Part shown: positions 34,709 to 43,813 of the stretch, in pieces
How positions within the stretch are numbered: position 1 is the stretch's first letter
Layout: each line of letters begins with the position of its first letter
Assembly: GCA_021295915.1 (NCBI GenBank)
Contig: JAGWBK010000010.1
Coordinates: 1-64,000 of the forward strand
Reading direction: 5' to 3'
DNA from: Dehalococcoidia bacterium
GTDB taxonomy: Bacteria; Chloroflexota; Dehalococcoidia; Lucifugimonadales; UBA1123
Length of the DNA: 64,000 bases
Notes under the pieces: generated by a model
Databases searched by the model: none
The model's input: the letters and a program-made list of their open reading frames with translations, nothing else
What the model was told of the DNA's origin: nothing
Position numbers and translations under genes: made by a program

Positions 34709-36355
34709 ATGAACGGAGACCAGGCAGTAGCAAAGATCCTCAAGAAAGAGGGCGTGGAGTGGATCGCTGCATTCCCCGCACAGACGCTTATCGATGCGTG
34801 TGCGAGGGAGGGCATCAGGCCGATTCTCTCCCGCCAGGAGCGCGCAGGCGTGAACATGGCCGACGGCTTCAGCCGAATCAAGAACGGCAAAACCATCGGC
34901 GTGTTCACCATGCAGACCGGACCAGGATCTGAGAACGCCTTCGGCGGTGTCGCACAGGCCTTCGCGGACTCGGTACCGATTCTCTGCCTGCCGGGAGGAC
35001 AGCCGTTCGACCGGATGGACGTCCACCCGAACTTCGAGGCAGTCAAGAACTATGCCGGAATAACCAAGTGGATGGCGCTGGTCAACAGCGTCGGACGGAT
35101 TCCCGAGCTGATGGGTATGGCCTTCAGCCAGCTTAAGCACGGCAGACTCGGACCCGTGCTGCTTGAGCTCCCACGCGACGTAATGATCCAGGAAATACCA
35201 GACGCCCTCGTGGACAACTACAAGCCCGTCAAGCCTCTGAAGTCCGGTGGTAGCCCTGAGGATGTCAGAGACCTTGTAACCGCGCTACTTGCCGCTGAGG
35301 CTCCCGTCATCAACGCCGGACAGGGCGTCATGTACGCCGAGGCGACAGATGAACTTGTCGAGTTCGCTGAGCTGACCAACATCCCGGTTATGACGACCCT
35401 GGCTGGTAAGAGCGGCTTCCCAGAAGACCACACGCTGGCTCTCGGTACAGGCGCATCGTCGGGCACCATGATGTGCCAGCACTTCCTGGAAAAGGCCGAC
35501 TTCGTTCTTGGCATGGGCACCAGCTTCACGATATCCAACTTCAACGCCCCGATGCCCAGCGGTGTTACCCTTGGCCATTCGACAAACTGCGCTGAAGACG
35601 TCAACAAAGACTACCGCGCCGACTACGGTGCTGTAGGCGACGCAAAAGTGGTCCTCCGCCAGATGATCGAAGAGGTTAAGAGCCAGATTGGCGAGCACGG
35701 TCGTGGCGACGTTCACGGCGTTCGTGATGAGCTAGCTAGGGTCAAGGCCGAGTGGATGGCCGAGTGGTCGCCGTCTCTGAACTCGGACGAGGTCCCAATT
35801 AGCCCGTATCGTGTCTTTACTGAATTGATGAAGGCAGTCGACGCTCGGGAGACCATCATCACGCACGACTCAGGTTACCCTCGTGAGCAGATCGTTCCTT
35901 TCTGGCCGGCAGTCACGCCTAGAAACTACATCGGTTGGGGCAAGTCGACACAGCTCGGTTACGGTCTAGGTCTTGCTCTCGGCGCAAAGATGGCAGAACC
36001 GGACAAGCATGTCATAAACATCATGGGCGATGCGGCGTTCGGCATGGCAGGGCTGGATATCGAAACTGCTACCAGGTCAGAGCTACCCATCCTGACCGTG
36101 GTCCTGAACAACGGTGTCATGACTCATTACTACGACCACATGCCATTCGCCACCGAGCGCTGGAACAGCAATGCACTCGGCGGGGAATACGCAGAGGTTG
36201 CACGCGGTCTGGGCGCCTACGGCGAGAAGGTATCCGATCCTGCTGAGATCGCACCTGCGATACAGCGTGCGCTCGCCGCGAATCGGGAAGGGCAGCCAGC
36301 TCTCCTCGAGATGAAGTCCAAGGAAGAGGAGAACATCTCCCGCTACTGGCGCTAG
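34709..36355 (+). CDS. Thiamine-diphosphate-dependent enzyme (acetolactate synthase-like)
   Basis: A 548-residue TPP enzyme. The catalytic Glu is Glu44 in SRQERAGVNMADGFSR. The TPP/Mg motif is GDAAFGMAGLDI near 440 with LNNGVMTHYYD near 467. The middle domain has APVINAGQGVMYAEA. It is clearly related to, but diverged from, the TPP enzyme at 30541-32208, and lacks the benzoylformate-decarboxylase-like opening. Its reaction is not predictable. TAGGAGAACAATAC before ATG 34709 is a good ribosome site. It ends 21 bases before a strong terminator. Confidence 0.85.
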   Translation: MNGDQAVAKILKKEGVEWIAAFPAQTLIDACAREGIRPILSRQERAGVNMADGFSRIKNGKTIGVFTMQTGPGSENAFGGVAQAFADSVPILCLPGGQPFDRMDVHPNFEAVKNYAGITKWMALVNSVGRIPELMGMAFSQLKHGRLGPVLLELPRDVMIQEIPDALVDNYKPVKPLKSGGSPEDVRDLVTALLAAEAPVINAGQGVMYAEATDELVEFAELTNIPVMTTLAGKSGFPEDHTLALGTGASSGTMMCQHFLEKADFVLGMGTSFTISNFNAPMPSGVTLGHSTNCAEDVNKDYRADYGAVGDAKVVLRQMIEEVKSQIGEHGRGDVHGVRDELARVKAEWMAEWSPSLNSDEVPISPYRVFTELMKAVDARETIITHDSGYPREQIVPFWPAVTPRNYIGWGKSTQLGYGLGLALGAKMAEPDKHVINIMGDAAFGMAGLDIETATRSELPILTVVLNNGVMTHYYDHMPFATERWNSNALGGEYAEVARGLGAYGEKVSDPAEIAPAIQRALAANREGQPALLEMKSKEEENISRYWR

Positions 36356-36376
36356 GCTTAACGACCATCGAAAACT

Positions 36377-36410
36377 AAGGGGCGGTCCTCGTGGCCGCCC
36401 CTTTTGGTTT
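36377..36410 (+). terminator. Rho-independent terminator after the second TPP enzyme
   Basis: AAGGGGCGG at 36377-36385 pairs with CCGCCCCTT at 36395-36403 around a 9-base loop, followed by TTGGTTT. Confidence 0.85.
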
Positions 36411-36469
36411 AGGCGTGATAAGCTTCGATTCTGAATCTCTTCTCAAAATCACTTTGAGGAACGCCAGAC

Positions 36470-37678
36470 ATGGCCCGTGTCGTCCGCAGGTTAAATTACG
36501 CCCACGTCATTCTCGCCGTGGGCTTCGCCGTCCTCTTCTTTGGCACTGGGACTCGCTATGTATTCGGCCTGGTTCTCGTACCTATGACGGAGGAGCTGGA
36601 TCTGAGCAGATCTACCCACTCTTCGGCCCTTCTGGTTTTCATGCTTGTGTCCGCCGCTGCTATGCCATTCATTGGCAGGATGATCGATAGACACAGTATC
36701 AAGGCAGTCATGGCCGTTGGAGCAGTCCTCAGCGCCTCGGCTATCGCGCTCATGGGTGCAGTCAACTCCGCATGGCAACTCTTCGCCATATACGGTCTGC
36801 TCTATGCCGTGGGATTCGCAGCTACCTCCGTGGCGCCGGTTAGCGTGTTAATGAGCAGGTGGTTTCCCAACAACACAGGACTGGCTTCGAGCGCCGCCAT
36901 TACCGGGAATGGCACAGGTCAACTGGTCATCATCGCGTTGCTCACTTCGTTCCTGTCCGACATCGGGTGGAGGCGGGCATACTTCATTCTAGGAATGGCC
37001 AATGCCGCAGTAGTCATCCCCTTGGTGCTGCTCTTCGTCCGATCAGGTCAGGCGCTGACTGCCGACAGACCTGACTCCGGAGTTGCTGACGAAGGGAGTT
37101 CGTCAATACGGGAAGTACTGAAGGCCCGTGACTTCTGGCTTGTGACGATCATGTACACCGTCTGCGGATACATAGTCGCTTTCGCCCAGGACAGGGGAGT
37201 GGGCGATTTCCTGTCAGGCAACATTCTGGCATTCATGGGGCTGGCTGCACTGATTGGAGTCCTGCTCTCGGGTGGCCTGGCCGACAAACATGGGGCGTGT
37301 CGACCAACGCTGCTGTGCTTCGCATTGAGGATCGGCCTGTTTGGATACATCGTCTTCATGCAGGACGCAGTCAGCATCGCCGCAGTCGCGCTCGTCTACG
37401 GATTTACTTTCACTATGACTGCCCCGCTCACAGTGGTGTTCGCGGGCAACATATTCGGGAGGGCCAGGCTCGGAAGCGTCAGTGGACTGATAAACATGGT
37501 CCACCAGGTCGCTGGTGGTCTCGGAGCGCTGGTAGGGGCCCTGATATTCGACGCAACTGGCAGCTACACTGGCGCATTCGTTCTTATGTTCGCGTTCTCA
37601 GTGCTTGCAGCAGTCTCCACTGCGATGATCAGGGAGAGGCCGTACACTGGGTCCCTTAGAGCGGTCCCGGCGTGCTGA
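36470..37678 (+). CDS. MFS transporter (monocarboxylate/oxalate-formate type)
   Basis: A 402-residue carrier with about 12 hydrophobic segments. Its start, HVILAVGFAVLFFGTGTRYVFG, and GRMIDRHSIKAVMAVGA near 64-80 resemble monocarboxylate and oxalate/formate carriers. A central charged loop (ADRPDSGVADEGSSSIREV) joins the two halves. Transport of a carboxylate fits the TPP-enzyme neighbours but is not proved. Its 3-prime end overlaps the convergent amidohydrolase gene by 23 bases. Confidence 0.87.
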   Translation: MARVVRRLNYAHVILAVGFAVLFFGTGTRYVFGLVLVPMTEELDLSRSTHSSALLVFMLVSAAAMPFIGRMIDRHSIKAVMAVGAVLSASAIALMGAVNSAWQLFAIYGLLYAVGFAATSVAPVSVLMSRWFPNNTGLASSAAITGNGTGQLVIIALLTSFLSDIGWRRAYFILGMANAAVVIPLVLLFVRSGQALTADRPDSGVADEGSSSIREVLKARDFWLVTIMYTVCGYIVAFAQDRGVGDFLSGNILAFMGLAALIGVLLSGGLADKHGACRPTLLCFALRIGLFGYIVFMQDAVSIAAVALVYGFTFTMTAPLTVVFAGNIFGRARLGSVSGLINMVHQVAGGLGALVGALIFDATGSYTGAFVLMFAFSVLAAVSTAMIRERPYTGSLRAVPAC

Positions 37679-38480
37679 AGTCGGTCACCTTGAACCCAGC
37701 CTCCTCTACTTGCCTCGCCAAACGGCCAAATCTAATCAGCGGGTAGTCGCTGCCGAGCAGCACCTTTTCAGTCCCTACTAGTGCTGAGACTGTCTCGTAA
37801 ACGCTGGCGTCATATAGGAACGGAGACGCCGCAGTGTCGAACCACACATTTCGGAGTGCCACTTGGACTTCCGGCATAAGTGCATAAAAGGGAAGGCCAC
37901 CACCCCAGTGAGCGCAGACGATCTTTACGTTCGGATAAGCGCGGGCATTCTCGATGAACCGCATCAGCACATCTGGTGTTGTCCGACCCTTGCCTTGATA
38001 CTGGTGTCCAACCGGCTCCGATGAGTGAGTCGTGACGGCAAAGCTGTGCTCGTTGGCCACTTCCAGGATTGGCCGCATTGTGTCGGCGTCGCCAAGGTCA
38101 AAGCCCTGGGTGTCCGGATGCAGCTCACCCAGACCTCTGAGTCCCAGTAGAGCGCAGCGTTCCAACTCACGTGCTGCATTGACTCCCCAGTATGGGTTGA
38201 CCGATCCAAACCCGATGAGGCGGGTAGGGTGCGATCTTACGGCCTCAGCAATGTAGTCGTTGCACCGGCGAGCAAGGTCGATGTCAGTCCATCCGTACCC
38301 CATGACCACAGACCGGTCGACGCCGTCCTCGTCCATCGCCGCGATCAGGTCTTCAGCAGTCGCCAATCTCGCCCTGGGATCTGAGAATAACTCGCGAAAT
38401 GTGGCGTCCCGGTTCGTCCATGGCTGACGCTCATGTATCAGCCACGGTGGAACGATGTGGGTGTGGAAGTCGGTGACCAA
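37656..38480 (-). CDS. Amidohydrolase family 2 protein
   Basis: A 274-residue TIM-barrel metal hydrolase or decarboxylase of the ACMSD group. Ligands are HTH at 6-8, THSSEP near 152, CAHWGGGLPFYA near 190 and GSDYPLI near 244. It starts with TTG 38480, just 2 bases after the stop of the SDR gene, so it is co-transcribed with it. The last 23 bases overlap the end of the MFS gene on the opposite strand. The substrate is unknown; a role with the SDR on an acidic or ring-cleavage product is plausible. Confidence 0.83.
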   Translation of the reverse strand: MVTDFHTHIVPPWLIHERQPWTNRDATFRELFSDPRARLATAEDLIAAMDEDGVDRSVVMGYGWTDIDLARRCNDYIAEAVRSHPTRLIGFGSVNPYWGVNAARELERCALLGLRGLGELHPDTQGFDLGDADTMRPILEVANEHSFAVTTHSSEPVGHQYQGKGRTTPDVLMRFIENARAYPNVKIVCAHWGGGLPFYALMPEVQVALRNVWFDTAASPFLYDASVYETVSALVGTEKVLLGSDYPLIRFGRLARQVEEAGFKVTDFSTPGPL

Positions 38481-38482
38481 CG

Positions 38483-39253
38483 CTACTGCGCCGTCATGCC
38501 TCCGTCTATGACCAACTCGGAACCCGTCATGTATGACGACTCATCCGATGCCAGGAAGAGGATACCCCGTGCGATCTCCATTGCGTCACCCATCCTGCCC
38601 ATCGGGATGCGCTCTAGCATGAAGTTAAGCCGCCCCTCTTCTTCTGCACCCGGTCGCGTCATCGGGGTTAGCATGAATCCCGGATGGACCGAGTTCACCC
38701 TGATCCCGTCCCTGGCAAGCTGAATCGCGGCCGACTTGGTGAAGATACGGGATGCTCCCTTAGCTGCGTGGTACGCCGTGGACCCAATGCTGCCGACGAT
38801 GCCGTAGATGGATGAGATGTTGATGATCGATCCCCCACCCGCGGCCCGCATGTGAGGAATAGCGTGCTTGGTGCCCAGGAAGACGCCCTTGCCGTGAACG
38901 TCCATCTGTCCCTGCCATATTTCCTCAGTGGTCTCTTCCACAGTTGGACGGCCACCCGTCCCGGCATTGTTTACGAGGATATTGAGGCTGCCATAGGCAG
39001 AGACGGTCGCCTCTATTGCCTCCTGCCACTCGCTCTCGTCAGTGACGTCAAGGCGTCTGAACATCACGTCGTGACCGGCATCGCGCAGTTGGGCGACAGT
39101 TCGTTCCCCAGACTCTACGTCGATGTCAGTCAGCATGACCTTGGCGCCCTCTTCGGCGAACAGCCACGCCGACGCGCCGCCGAAGCCCATGAGCTCGCCC
39201 TTCACACCATGAGCGGCACCAGTGATAAGCGCGACCCTGTTCTCAAGCCTCAT
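38483..39253 (-). CDS. Short-chain dehydrogenase/reductase
   Basis: A classical SDR of about 256 residues. The cofactor motif is embedded in ALITGAAHGVKGELMGFGGA, longer than usual by a few residues in the loop. ILVNNAGTGG, the Ser in IINISSIYG and YHAAK near 158-162 complete the active site. GGAGG lies 8 bases before ATG 39253; the GTG at 39262 overlaps that site and is less likely. It is co-transcribed with the amidohydrolase downstream and divergent from the ABC exporter genes. Confidence 0.87.
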   Translation of the reverse strand: MRLENRVALITGAAHGVKGELMGFGGASAWLFAEEGAKVMLTDIDVESGERTVAQLRDAGHDVMFRRLDVTDESEWQEAIEATVSAYGSLNILVNNAGTGGRPTVEETTEEIWQGQMDVHGKGVFLGTKHAIPHMRAAGGGSIINISSIYGIVGSIGSTAYHAAKGASRIFTKSAAIQLARDGIRVNSVHPGFMLTPMTRPGAEEEGRLNFMLERIPMGRMGDAMEIARGILFLASDESSYMTGSELVIDGGMTAQ

Positions 39254-39330
39254 TCCGTTCACCTCCAGTAAGACGGCTGGGGCCGATTATATCAGTTGTC
39301 CAGCCACACAGGACGTGCTAGAGTCCGGCC

Positions 39331-40068
39331 ATGCAGGCCTCTCCCGTTGTCGAAGTAAATGAACTCTCCTTCAGCTACGGCACGAACCAGGTCTTAAACG
39401 GCCTGTCACTGTCAGTGAAGGAGGGTGAGATCTTTGGCGTGCTTGGCGCCAATGGCTCTGGCAAGACAACCCTCATGCGAATAATGGTCGGCCTTCTCAG
39501 TCGAGACGGCGGCACACTCGAAGTCTATGGTGAGTCTCCCTCTCCCCAGCAGGCAGGCCAAGTCGGTTACATGCCCCAGCTCAACGCGCTCTACCAGGAG
39601 CTCTCAGTAAGGGAAAACGTCGACTTCTTCGCACGTATGTATGGCATGTCGGACCGCGGCTCCCGTGCACAGTCCGTGGCGGACGCGATAGAACTTGTGG
39701 GCCTCACTTCCCAGATTGGAGAGCCAGTCCTGAAACTCAGCGGCGGCATGCGCCAGCGCGTCAGCCTGGCAATCACTTTGGTCCACAGGCCGTCGTTGCT
39801 GCTTCTGGACGAACCAACCGTTGGGCTAGATCCAGACCTCAGGGTTATGTTCTGGGAACACTTCAGAAGAATGGCTGAGTCAGGCACCACGATAATCATA
39901 TCCAGCCATACGATGGACGATGCTGCACACTGCGACCGCCTCGCGTTTCTCAGAGACGGTAGAGTCATCGCTCTTGATACGCCTTCGGCACTGAGGGCGG
40001 CAAGCGGACGGCCAGATGATTCCCTGGAGGATGCGTTCATACACTTCCTTCGGATGTCGGACGACTGA
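39331..40068 (+). CDS. ABC transporter ATP-binding protein
   Basis: The 245-residue ATPase of an ABC-2 type exporter. Walker A GANGSGKTT is at 39-47, the signature LSGGMRQRVS near 138-147, Walker B LLLLDEPTVGLDPD near 158-171 and the H-loop SSHTMDDA near 190. It shares four bases with the permease gene (ATG within the TGATG overlap at 40066-40070). Substrate could be a drug, lipid or polysaccharide. Confidence 0.93.
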   Translation: MQASPVVEVNELSFSYGTNQVLNGLSLSVKEGEIFGVLGANGSGKTTLMRIMVGLLSRDGGTLEVYGESPSPQQAGQVGYMPQLNALYQELSVRENVDFFARMYGMSDRGSRAQSVADAIELVGLTSQIGEPVLKLSGGMRQRVSLAITLVHRPSLLLLDEPTVGLDPDLRVMFWEHFRRMAESGTTIIISSHTMDDAAHCDRLAFLRDGRVIALDTPSALRAASGRPDDSLEDAFIHFLRMSDD

Positions 40069-40796
40069 TGTCCACCGACCGCGTCCTTGCCATAACCGAA
40101 CGGATCATCCGCCAGATCCTGCGTGACAGACGCTCAATCGGACTGCTGATAATCGGACCGCTTATCGTTATGTCCCTGGTCGGCTTCAGCCTGTACGACC
40201 AGCGAACTATACTCGACCGTGTTGCCCCCGGACTGCTTGCCGTCTTCGCTCTCTTCTTTACGTTCATACTGACCGGCGTTGGATTCCTGAGAGAACGGGC
40301 ACAGGGAACACTCGAACGCCTCCAGACCACCCTGGTCGGCAGCTTCGACATCATGCTCGGATACATGCTGGGCTTCCTGATCTTCGCCATTGTGCAGACC
40401 ATCGTAATATTCACGTTCACGGTCTTCGCACTACGAATAGACTACAGCGGCAGCCTGTGGGAGATCGGAGTCGTCCTATTCCTTGTAGTGACCGTTGCCG
40501 TCAGTTTGGGCATCTTCATATCCAGCTTTGCCAGCAACGAATTCCAGGTCGTCCAGTTCATCCCGATAGTTCTCGCGCCCCAGATTTTCCTGTCCGGCGT
40601 CATCATCCCTGTCGACCAGATGCCGCAGCTCTTCGAGTGGCTGTCTCTTGTGCTGCCCCTTACCTACGCTGTCGAGGCACTGCGCGAGATCATGCTGCGC
40701 GGGACTGACCTTGCTGCGCTGTGGGGAAATCTGGTCGCTCTTGCCGTCTTCTCATTGGCGCTCCTTGCCGCTGCGGTAGCAACGCTGAGGCGCTAG
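40068..40796 (+). CDS. ABC-2 type transporter permease
   Basis: The 242-residue membrane partner of the preceding ATPase, with six hydrophobic segments beginning around residue 22. It has the family features RERAQGTLERLQTTLV near 84 and the region VIIPVDQMPQLFEWLSLVLPLTYAVEAL near 175-205. Its start overlaps the stop of the ATPase gene. It forms, with two copies of each subunit, an efflux pump in the cytoplasmic membrane. Confidence 0.9.
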   Translation: MSTDRVLAITERIIRQILRDRRSIGLLIIGPLIVMSLVGFSLYDQRTILDRVAPGLLAVFALFFTFILTGVGFLRERAQGTLERLQTTLVGSFDIMLGYMLGFLIFAIVQTIVIFTFTVFALRIDYSGSLWEIGVVLFLVVTVAVSLGIFISSFASNEFQVVQFIPIVLAPQIFLSGVIIPVDQMPQLFEWLSLVLPLTYAVEALREIMLRGTDLAALWGNLVALAVFSLALLAAAVATLRR

Positions 40797-40808
40797 GCTT
40801 TAGCATAG

Positions 40809-41654
40809 ATGCGAACGAAGACACTGCTCCGGCTCGCCTTGATCGTGACAGTCGGGGCGGCACTTGGAGTCCTGGTGCGCCAGATGTCCATCCTCGACCG
40901 AATCATGGTGTACTTCCCCGAGCGCGCCATCTCGGCAACCCCTGCCGAAGTCGGCCTCGAGTACAGCGATGTCTACCTGACAACAAGTGATGGCGTCCGA
41001 ATTCACGGCTGGCACGTGCCGGGTGAGTCCAGAACGACACTGCTGTGGCTGCATGGAAACGCCGGGAACATCGGCAATAGGGTGGACAACATCGCAGTCC
41101 TCAATCGGTTTACTGGCCTAAGTGTGATGATCATCGACTACAGGGGTTACGGGCTAAGCCAGGGCAGTCCGTCGGAGAGGGGACTCTACCTCGATGCAGA
41201 GGCCGCCCTCGAGTACCTAACTTCGGAAATCGGGCTCGATCCCGAGCAGGATATCGTGCTCTTCGGACGCTCACTCGGAGTTGGCGTGGCGTCGGAGATG
41301 GCCACACGGCACCCCGTCAGATGCGTGATACTAGAATCCGGGTTTACTTCGGTCATGGGAATGGCAAAGGCAACACATCCCGACTGGCTCGTGTACGCAC
41401 TCACTCCCCTAATGGACGCAAGGTACGACACCCTGTCCAAGATGGGCCTCATAAAATCGCCTGTAATGATAGTCCACGGGGAACAGGACGGAATCGTCCC
41501 ATTTGGAATGGCCCATGAACTATACGAGGCTGCAAGCGAACCAAAGCGTCTGTACGCTGTTTGGGGAGCTATGCACAACGACGTCTACAAACGAGGCGGC
41601 AGAGCCTACTACCAGGCCTTGAATGAATTCATCGCAGGTCCGGCTCCCGAGTAG
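40809..41654 (+). CDS. Alpha/beta hydrolase with N-terminal membrane anchor
   Basis: A 281-residue alpha/beta hydrolase of the Bem46/ABHD-like group. A hydrophobic segment at about 5-24 anchors it or acts as a signal. LLWLHGNAGNIGNR near 78-91 is the oxyanion region. The nucleophile is the Ser in FGRSLGVG near 157, with EQDGIVPF near 226 holding the acid and AMHND near 255 the His. It starts 12 bases after the permease stop and may be in the same transcript. Confidence 0.86.
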   Translation: MRTKTLLRLALIVTVGAALGVLVRQMSILDRIMVYFPERAISATPAEVGLEYSDVYLTTSDGVRIHGWHVPGESRTTLLWLHGNAGNIGNRVDNIAVLNRFTGLSVMIIDYRGYGLSQGSPSERGLYLDAEAALEYLTSEIGLDPEQDIVLFGRSLGVGVASEMATRHPVRCVILESGFTSVMGMAKATHPDWLVYALTPLMDARYDTLSKMGLIKSPVMIVHGEQDGIVPFGMAHELYEAASEPKRLYAVWGAMHNDVYKRGGRAYYQALNEFIAGPAPE

Positions 41655-41683
41655 ACTCTTTCACCTGGGACATCAGACTGGTC

Positions 41684-41721
41684 ACTAACTGCTACCAACT
41701 GGTAGCATCCAGCCAGTTAGT
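41684..41721. repeat. Nested palindrome upstream of LLM oxidoreductase
   Basis: Outer arms ACTAACTG (41684-41691) and CAGTTAGT (41714-41721) are exact reverse complements; inside them GCTACC (41691-41696) and GGTAGC (41701-41706) form a second pair around AACT. It lies 32 bases before the ATG of the next gene, overlapping where a promoter would be. It is probably an operator; it lacks a T-run for termination. Confidence 0.5.
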
Positions 41722-41752
41722 ACCTGCCCAGACCAGAAGTCGGAGGACCACC

Positions 41753-42712
41753 ATGGATTTCGGATTCGGCGTTCCCAGCCGCGGCCCCTTAGCCTCTCTT
41801 GAGAACATAGTAGCTCTCGCCCAGAAGGGAGAGGATCTGGGCTTTGACATAATCACTGTCAGCGACCACATCGTCGTACCCAACGACATTGATTCGATCT
41901 ACCCATACAGCGAGACTGGAGAGTTCACAAGCTCTCAGTCCGGCGAGTACATGGAGCAGCTCACGACTGTCGCATATCTCGCAGGATTGACCTCCAGGAT
42001 CAAGCTACTGACCTCCGTGATGGTTCTGCCACATCGCAGTCCCGTACTCACGGCCAAGATGCTTGCGACAATCGACGTACTTTCCGAGGGCCGGCTGATA
42101 GTCGGCTGCGGAGTTGGGTGGATGGAGGAAGAGTTCGACGCTATTGGTGCACCTCCATACGCTGAGCGCGGGGCGGTGGGTAACGAGTACCTGAGAATCT
42201 TCAAGGAGCTCTGGACCAGTGACGATCCGTCATACGAAGGCGACTACGCAAGCTTCTCCAACATCGCATTCGCCCCTAAGCCCGTCCAGCAGCCACATCC
42301 CCCTCTCTGGATCGGCGGCGAGAGCCCGCCTGCGCTGCGTCGCGCCGGTCAGCTTGGGGATGCCTGGTACCCCATTTGCAGCAACCCGAATTTCCCTGTC
42401 GGCACCCTGGAGCAGTTCGCAGACTACAAGGCGCGAGTCCTCCGTAATGCCGAGCGGGCAGGGCGCGATCCCTTGGAACTGGACTTCGCCTATAGCGTCA
42501 ACTGGTACGACGACACCCAGGAGCAGACCGCCGATGGCGAGCGCCGTATCTTGACTGGCTCCCCTACCCAGATCGCGGCCGACATTGATGCCCTGGAAGA
42601 ACTCGGAGTCAATCACCTCATGCTCGGATTCCAGGGGGCCAATCTGGATGAGACATTTGATCAGCTCACCCGGTTCACAGACGACATCCGACCCCTAACT
42701 GCCAACAGCTAA
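41753..42712 (+). CDS. LLM-class (luciferase-like) flavin/F420-dependent oxidoreductase
   Basis: A 319-residue bacterial-luciferase-like TIM barrel, using FMN or F420 for oxidation or monooxygenation. MDFGFGVPSRGPLASLENIV and GFDIITVSDHIVVP at the start, SVMVLPHRSPVLTAKMLATI near 89-108 and the GRLIVGCGVGWMEEEFDAIG signature near 113-132 assign it to the F420-type LLM subgroup. RBS CGGAGG lies before ATG 41753. The gene lies 14 bases upstream of the alcohol dehydrogenase, so the two are co-transcribed. Substrate unknown. Confidence 0.88.
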   Translation: MDFGFGVPSRGPLASLENIVALAQKGEDLGFDIITVSDHIVVPNDIDSIYPYSETGEFTSSQSGEYMEQLTTVAYLAGLTSRIKLLTSVMVLPHRSPVLTAKMLATIDVLSEGRLIVGCGVGWMEEEFDAIGAPPYAERGAVGNEYLRIFKELWTSDDPSYEGDYASFSNIAFAPKPVQQPHPPLWIGGESPPALRRAGQLGDAWYPICSNPNFPVGTLEQFADYKARVLRNAERAGRDPLELDFAYSVNWYDDTQEQTADGERRILTGSPTQIAADIDALEELGVNHLMLGFQGANLDETFDQLTRFTDDIRPLTANS

Positions 42713-42726
42713 TTTCTGGAGGAGAT

Positions 42727-43767
42727 ATGAAAGCTGTCTACATGACCGAGCACGGGGACACTGATGTCCTCCAGTATGGCGACATGCCTGAGCCTGAGAT
42801 CGGACCAAATGAAGTCAAGGTGCGAGTCCATGCCGCATCGCTTAACCGGCTCGATGTCTACACCAGAGCCGGGGTCCGGGGAACTCGCATTCGTAACTTC
42901 GACAGCCCACACATTCTCGGCGGCGATGCCGCCGGAGAAATTGCTGAAATTGGCAGCCAGGTACGAGGCAGAGAAATCGGGCAGAGGGTCCTGGTCAATC
43001 CTCGCATGACCTGCAATCAGTGCCGGTGGTGCTCCTCTGGAGAGGATGAGTTTTGCGAAAACTCCGGCATGCTGGGTTCGTCTCGCAGGGGAAGCTACGC
43101 CGAATATGTGGCCGTCCCTGCTACCAGTGCCGTGCCCATTCCCGACGGAATCTCCTTCAAGGAGGCAGCCACACTCCCCACTGTCTACCTGCCCTGCTGG
43201 TCCATACTCGTGCGTAGAGGCGCTCTGAAGTCGTGGGAGACTGCGCTAATTCTCTCAGCATCGGCGGGCGTAGGAACTGCCGGAATCCAGGTTGCGAAGA
43301 ACGTGATTGGGGCCACGGTCGTCACTACCACCAGCACCGAAGAGAAGGCGGCCCAGGCGTCGGAATTGGGAGCCGATCACGTCATCAACTACTCGAATGA
43401 GGACATTGCCGAGCGTGTGCGTGAGATTACCGGAGGGCGTGGCGTCGACGTAGTTCTGGACCATGTGGGAGCAGAGTTCTGGCCCGCTGCAACCCGTTCA
43501 CTGGCCATGGGTGGACGTTATGGCATCTGCGGTGTGACGACCGGATACCGAGCGGAGCTCCAAATGGGGGCGATGTTCACCCGATACCAGACGGTTTTCG
43601 GTGTGTTCATGGGACGCAAAGAAGACATGCGTCAGATCGTTCAGATGGCTGGCAGGGGGACGATACGCGGAATCATCCACCAGACATTCCCGCTGGAAGA
43701 GGCCGCCAGGGCTCACGAAGCTATGGAAGGCCTGAACTTCTTCGGCAAGCTCGTGCTGACTATGTGA
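42727..43767 (+). CDS. Zinc-binding alcohol dehydrogenase (MDR superfamily)
   Basis: A 346-residue medium-chain dehydrogenase. LGGDAAGEIAEIG near 59-71 begins the catalytic region. Cys96, Cys99, Cys102 and Cys110 are the structural-zinc ligands. The NAD(P) site SASAGVGTAGIQVAK lies near 178-192. The catalytic-zinc site is incomplete: the Cys usually present near residue 40 is Asn-Arg-Leu-Asp here, so it may act as a quinone or enoyl reductase type. TGGAGG precedes ATG 42727. It is followed by a terminator at 43775-43804. Confidence 0.86.
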   Translation: MKAVYMTEHGDTDVLQYGDMPEPEIGPNEVKVRVHAASLNRLDVYTRAGVRGTRIRNFDSPHILGGDAAGEIAEIGSQVRGREIGQRVLVNPRMTCNQCRWCSSGEDEFCENSGMLGSSRRGSYAEYVAVPATSAVPIPDGISFKEAATLPTVYLPCWSILVRRGALKSWETALILSASAGVGTAGIQVAKNVIGATVVTTTSTEEKAAQASELGADHVINYSNEDIAERVREITGGRGVDVVLDHVGAEFWPAATRSLAMGGRYGICGVTTGYRAELQMGAMFTRYQTVFGVFMGRKEDMRQIVQMAGRGTIRGIIHQTFPLEEAARAHEAMEGLNFFGKLVLTM

Positions 43768-43774
43768 TGAGAGT

Positions 43775-43804
43775 AAAGGGTCCGGCCATCTGACCGCACC
43801 CTTT
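43775..43804. terminator. Bidirectional hairpin terminator between convergent genes
   Basis: AAAGGGT at 43775-43781 pairs with ACCCTTT at 43798-43804, with CGG/CCG continuing the stem after one C-C mismatch and an 8-base loop. It lies between two genes transcribed towards each other and could stop both. Confidence 0.65.
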
Positions 43805-43813
43805 GTGTTTAAC

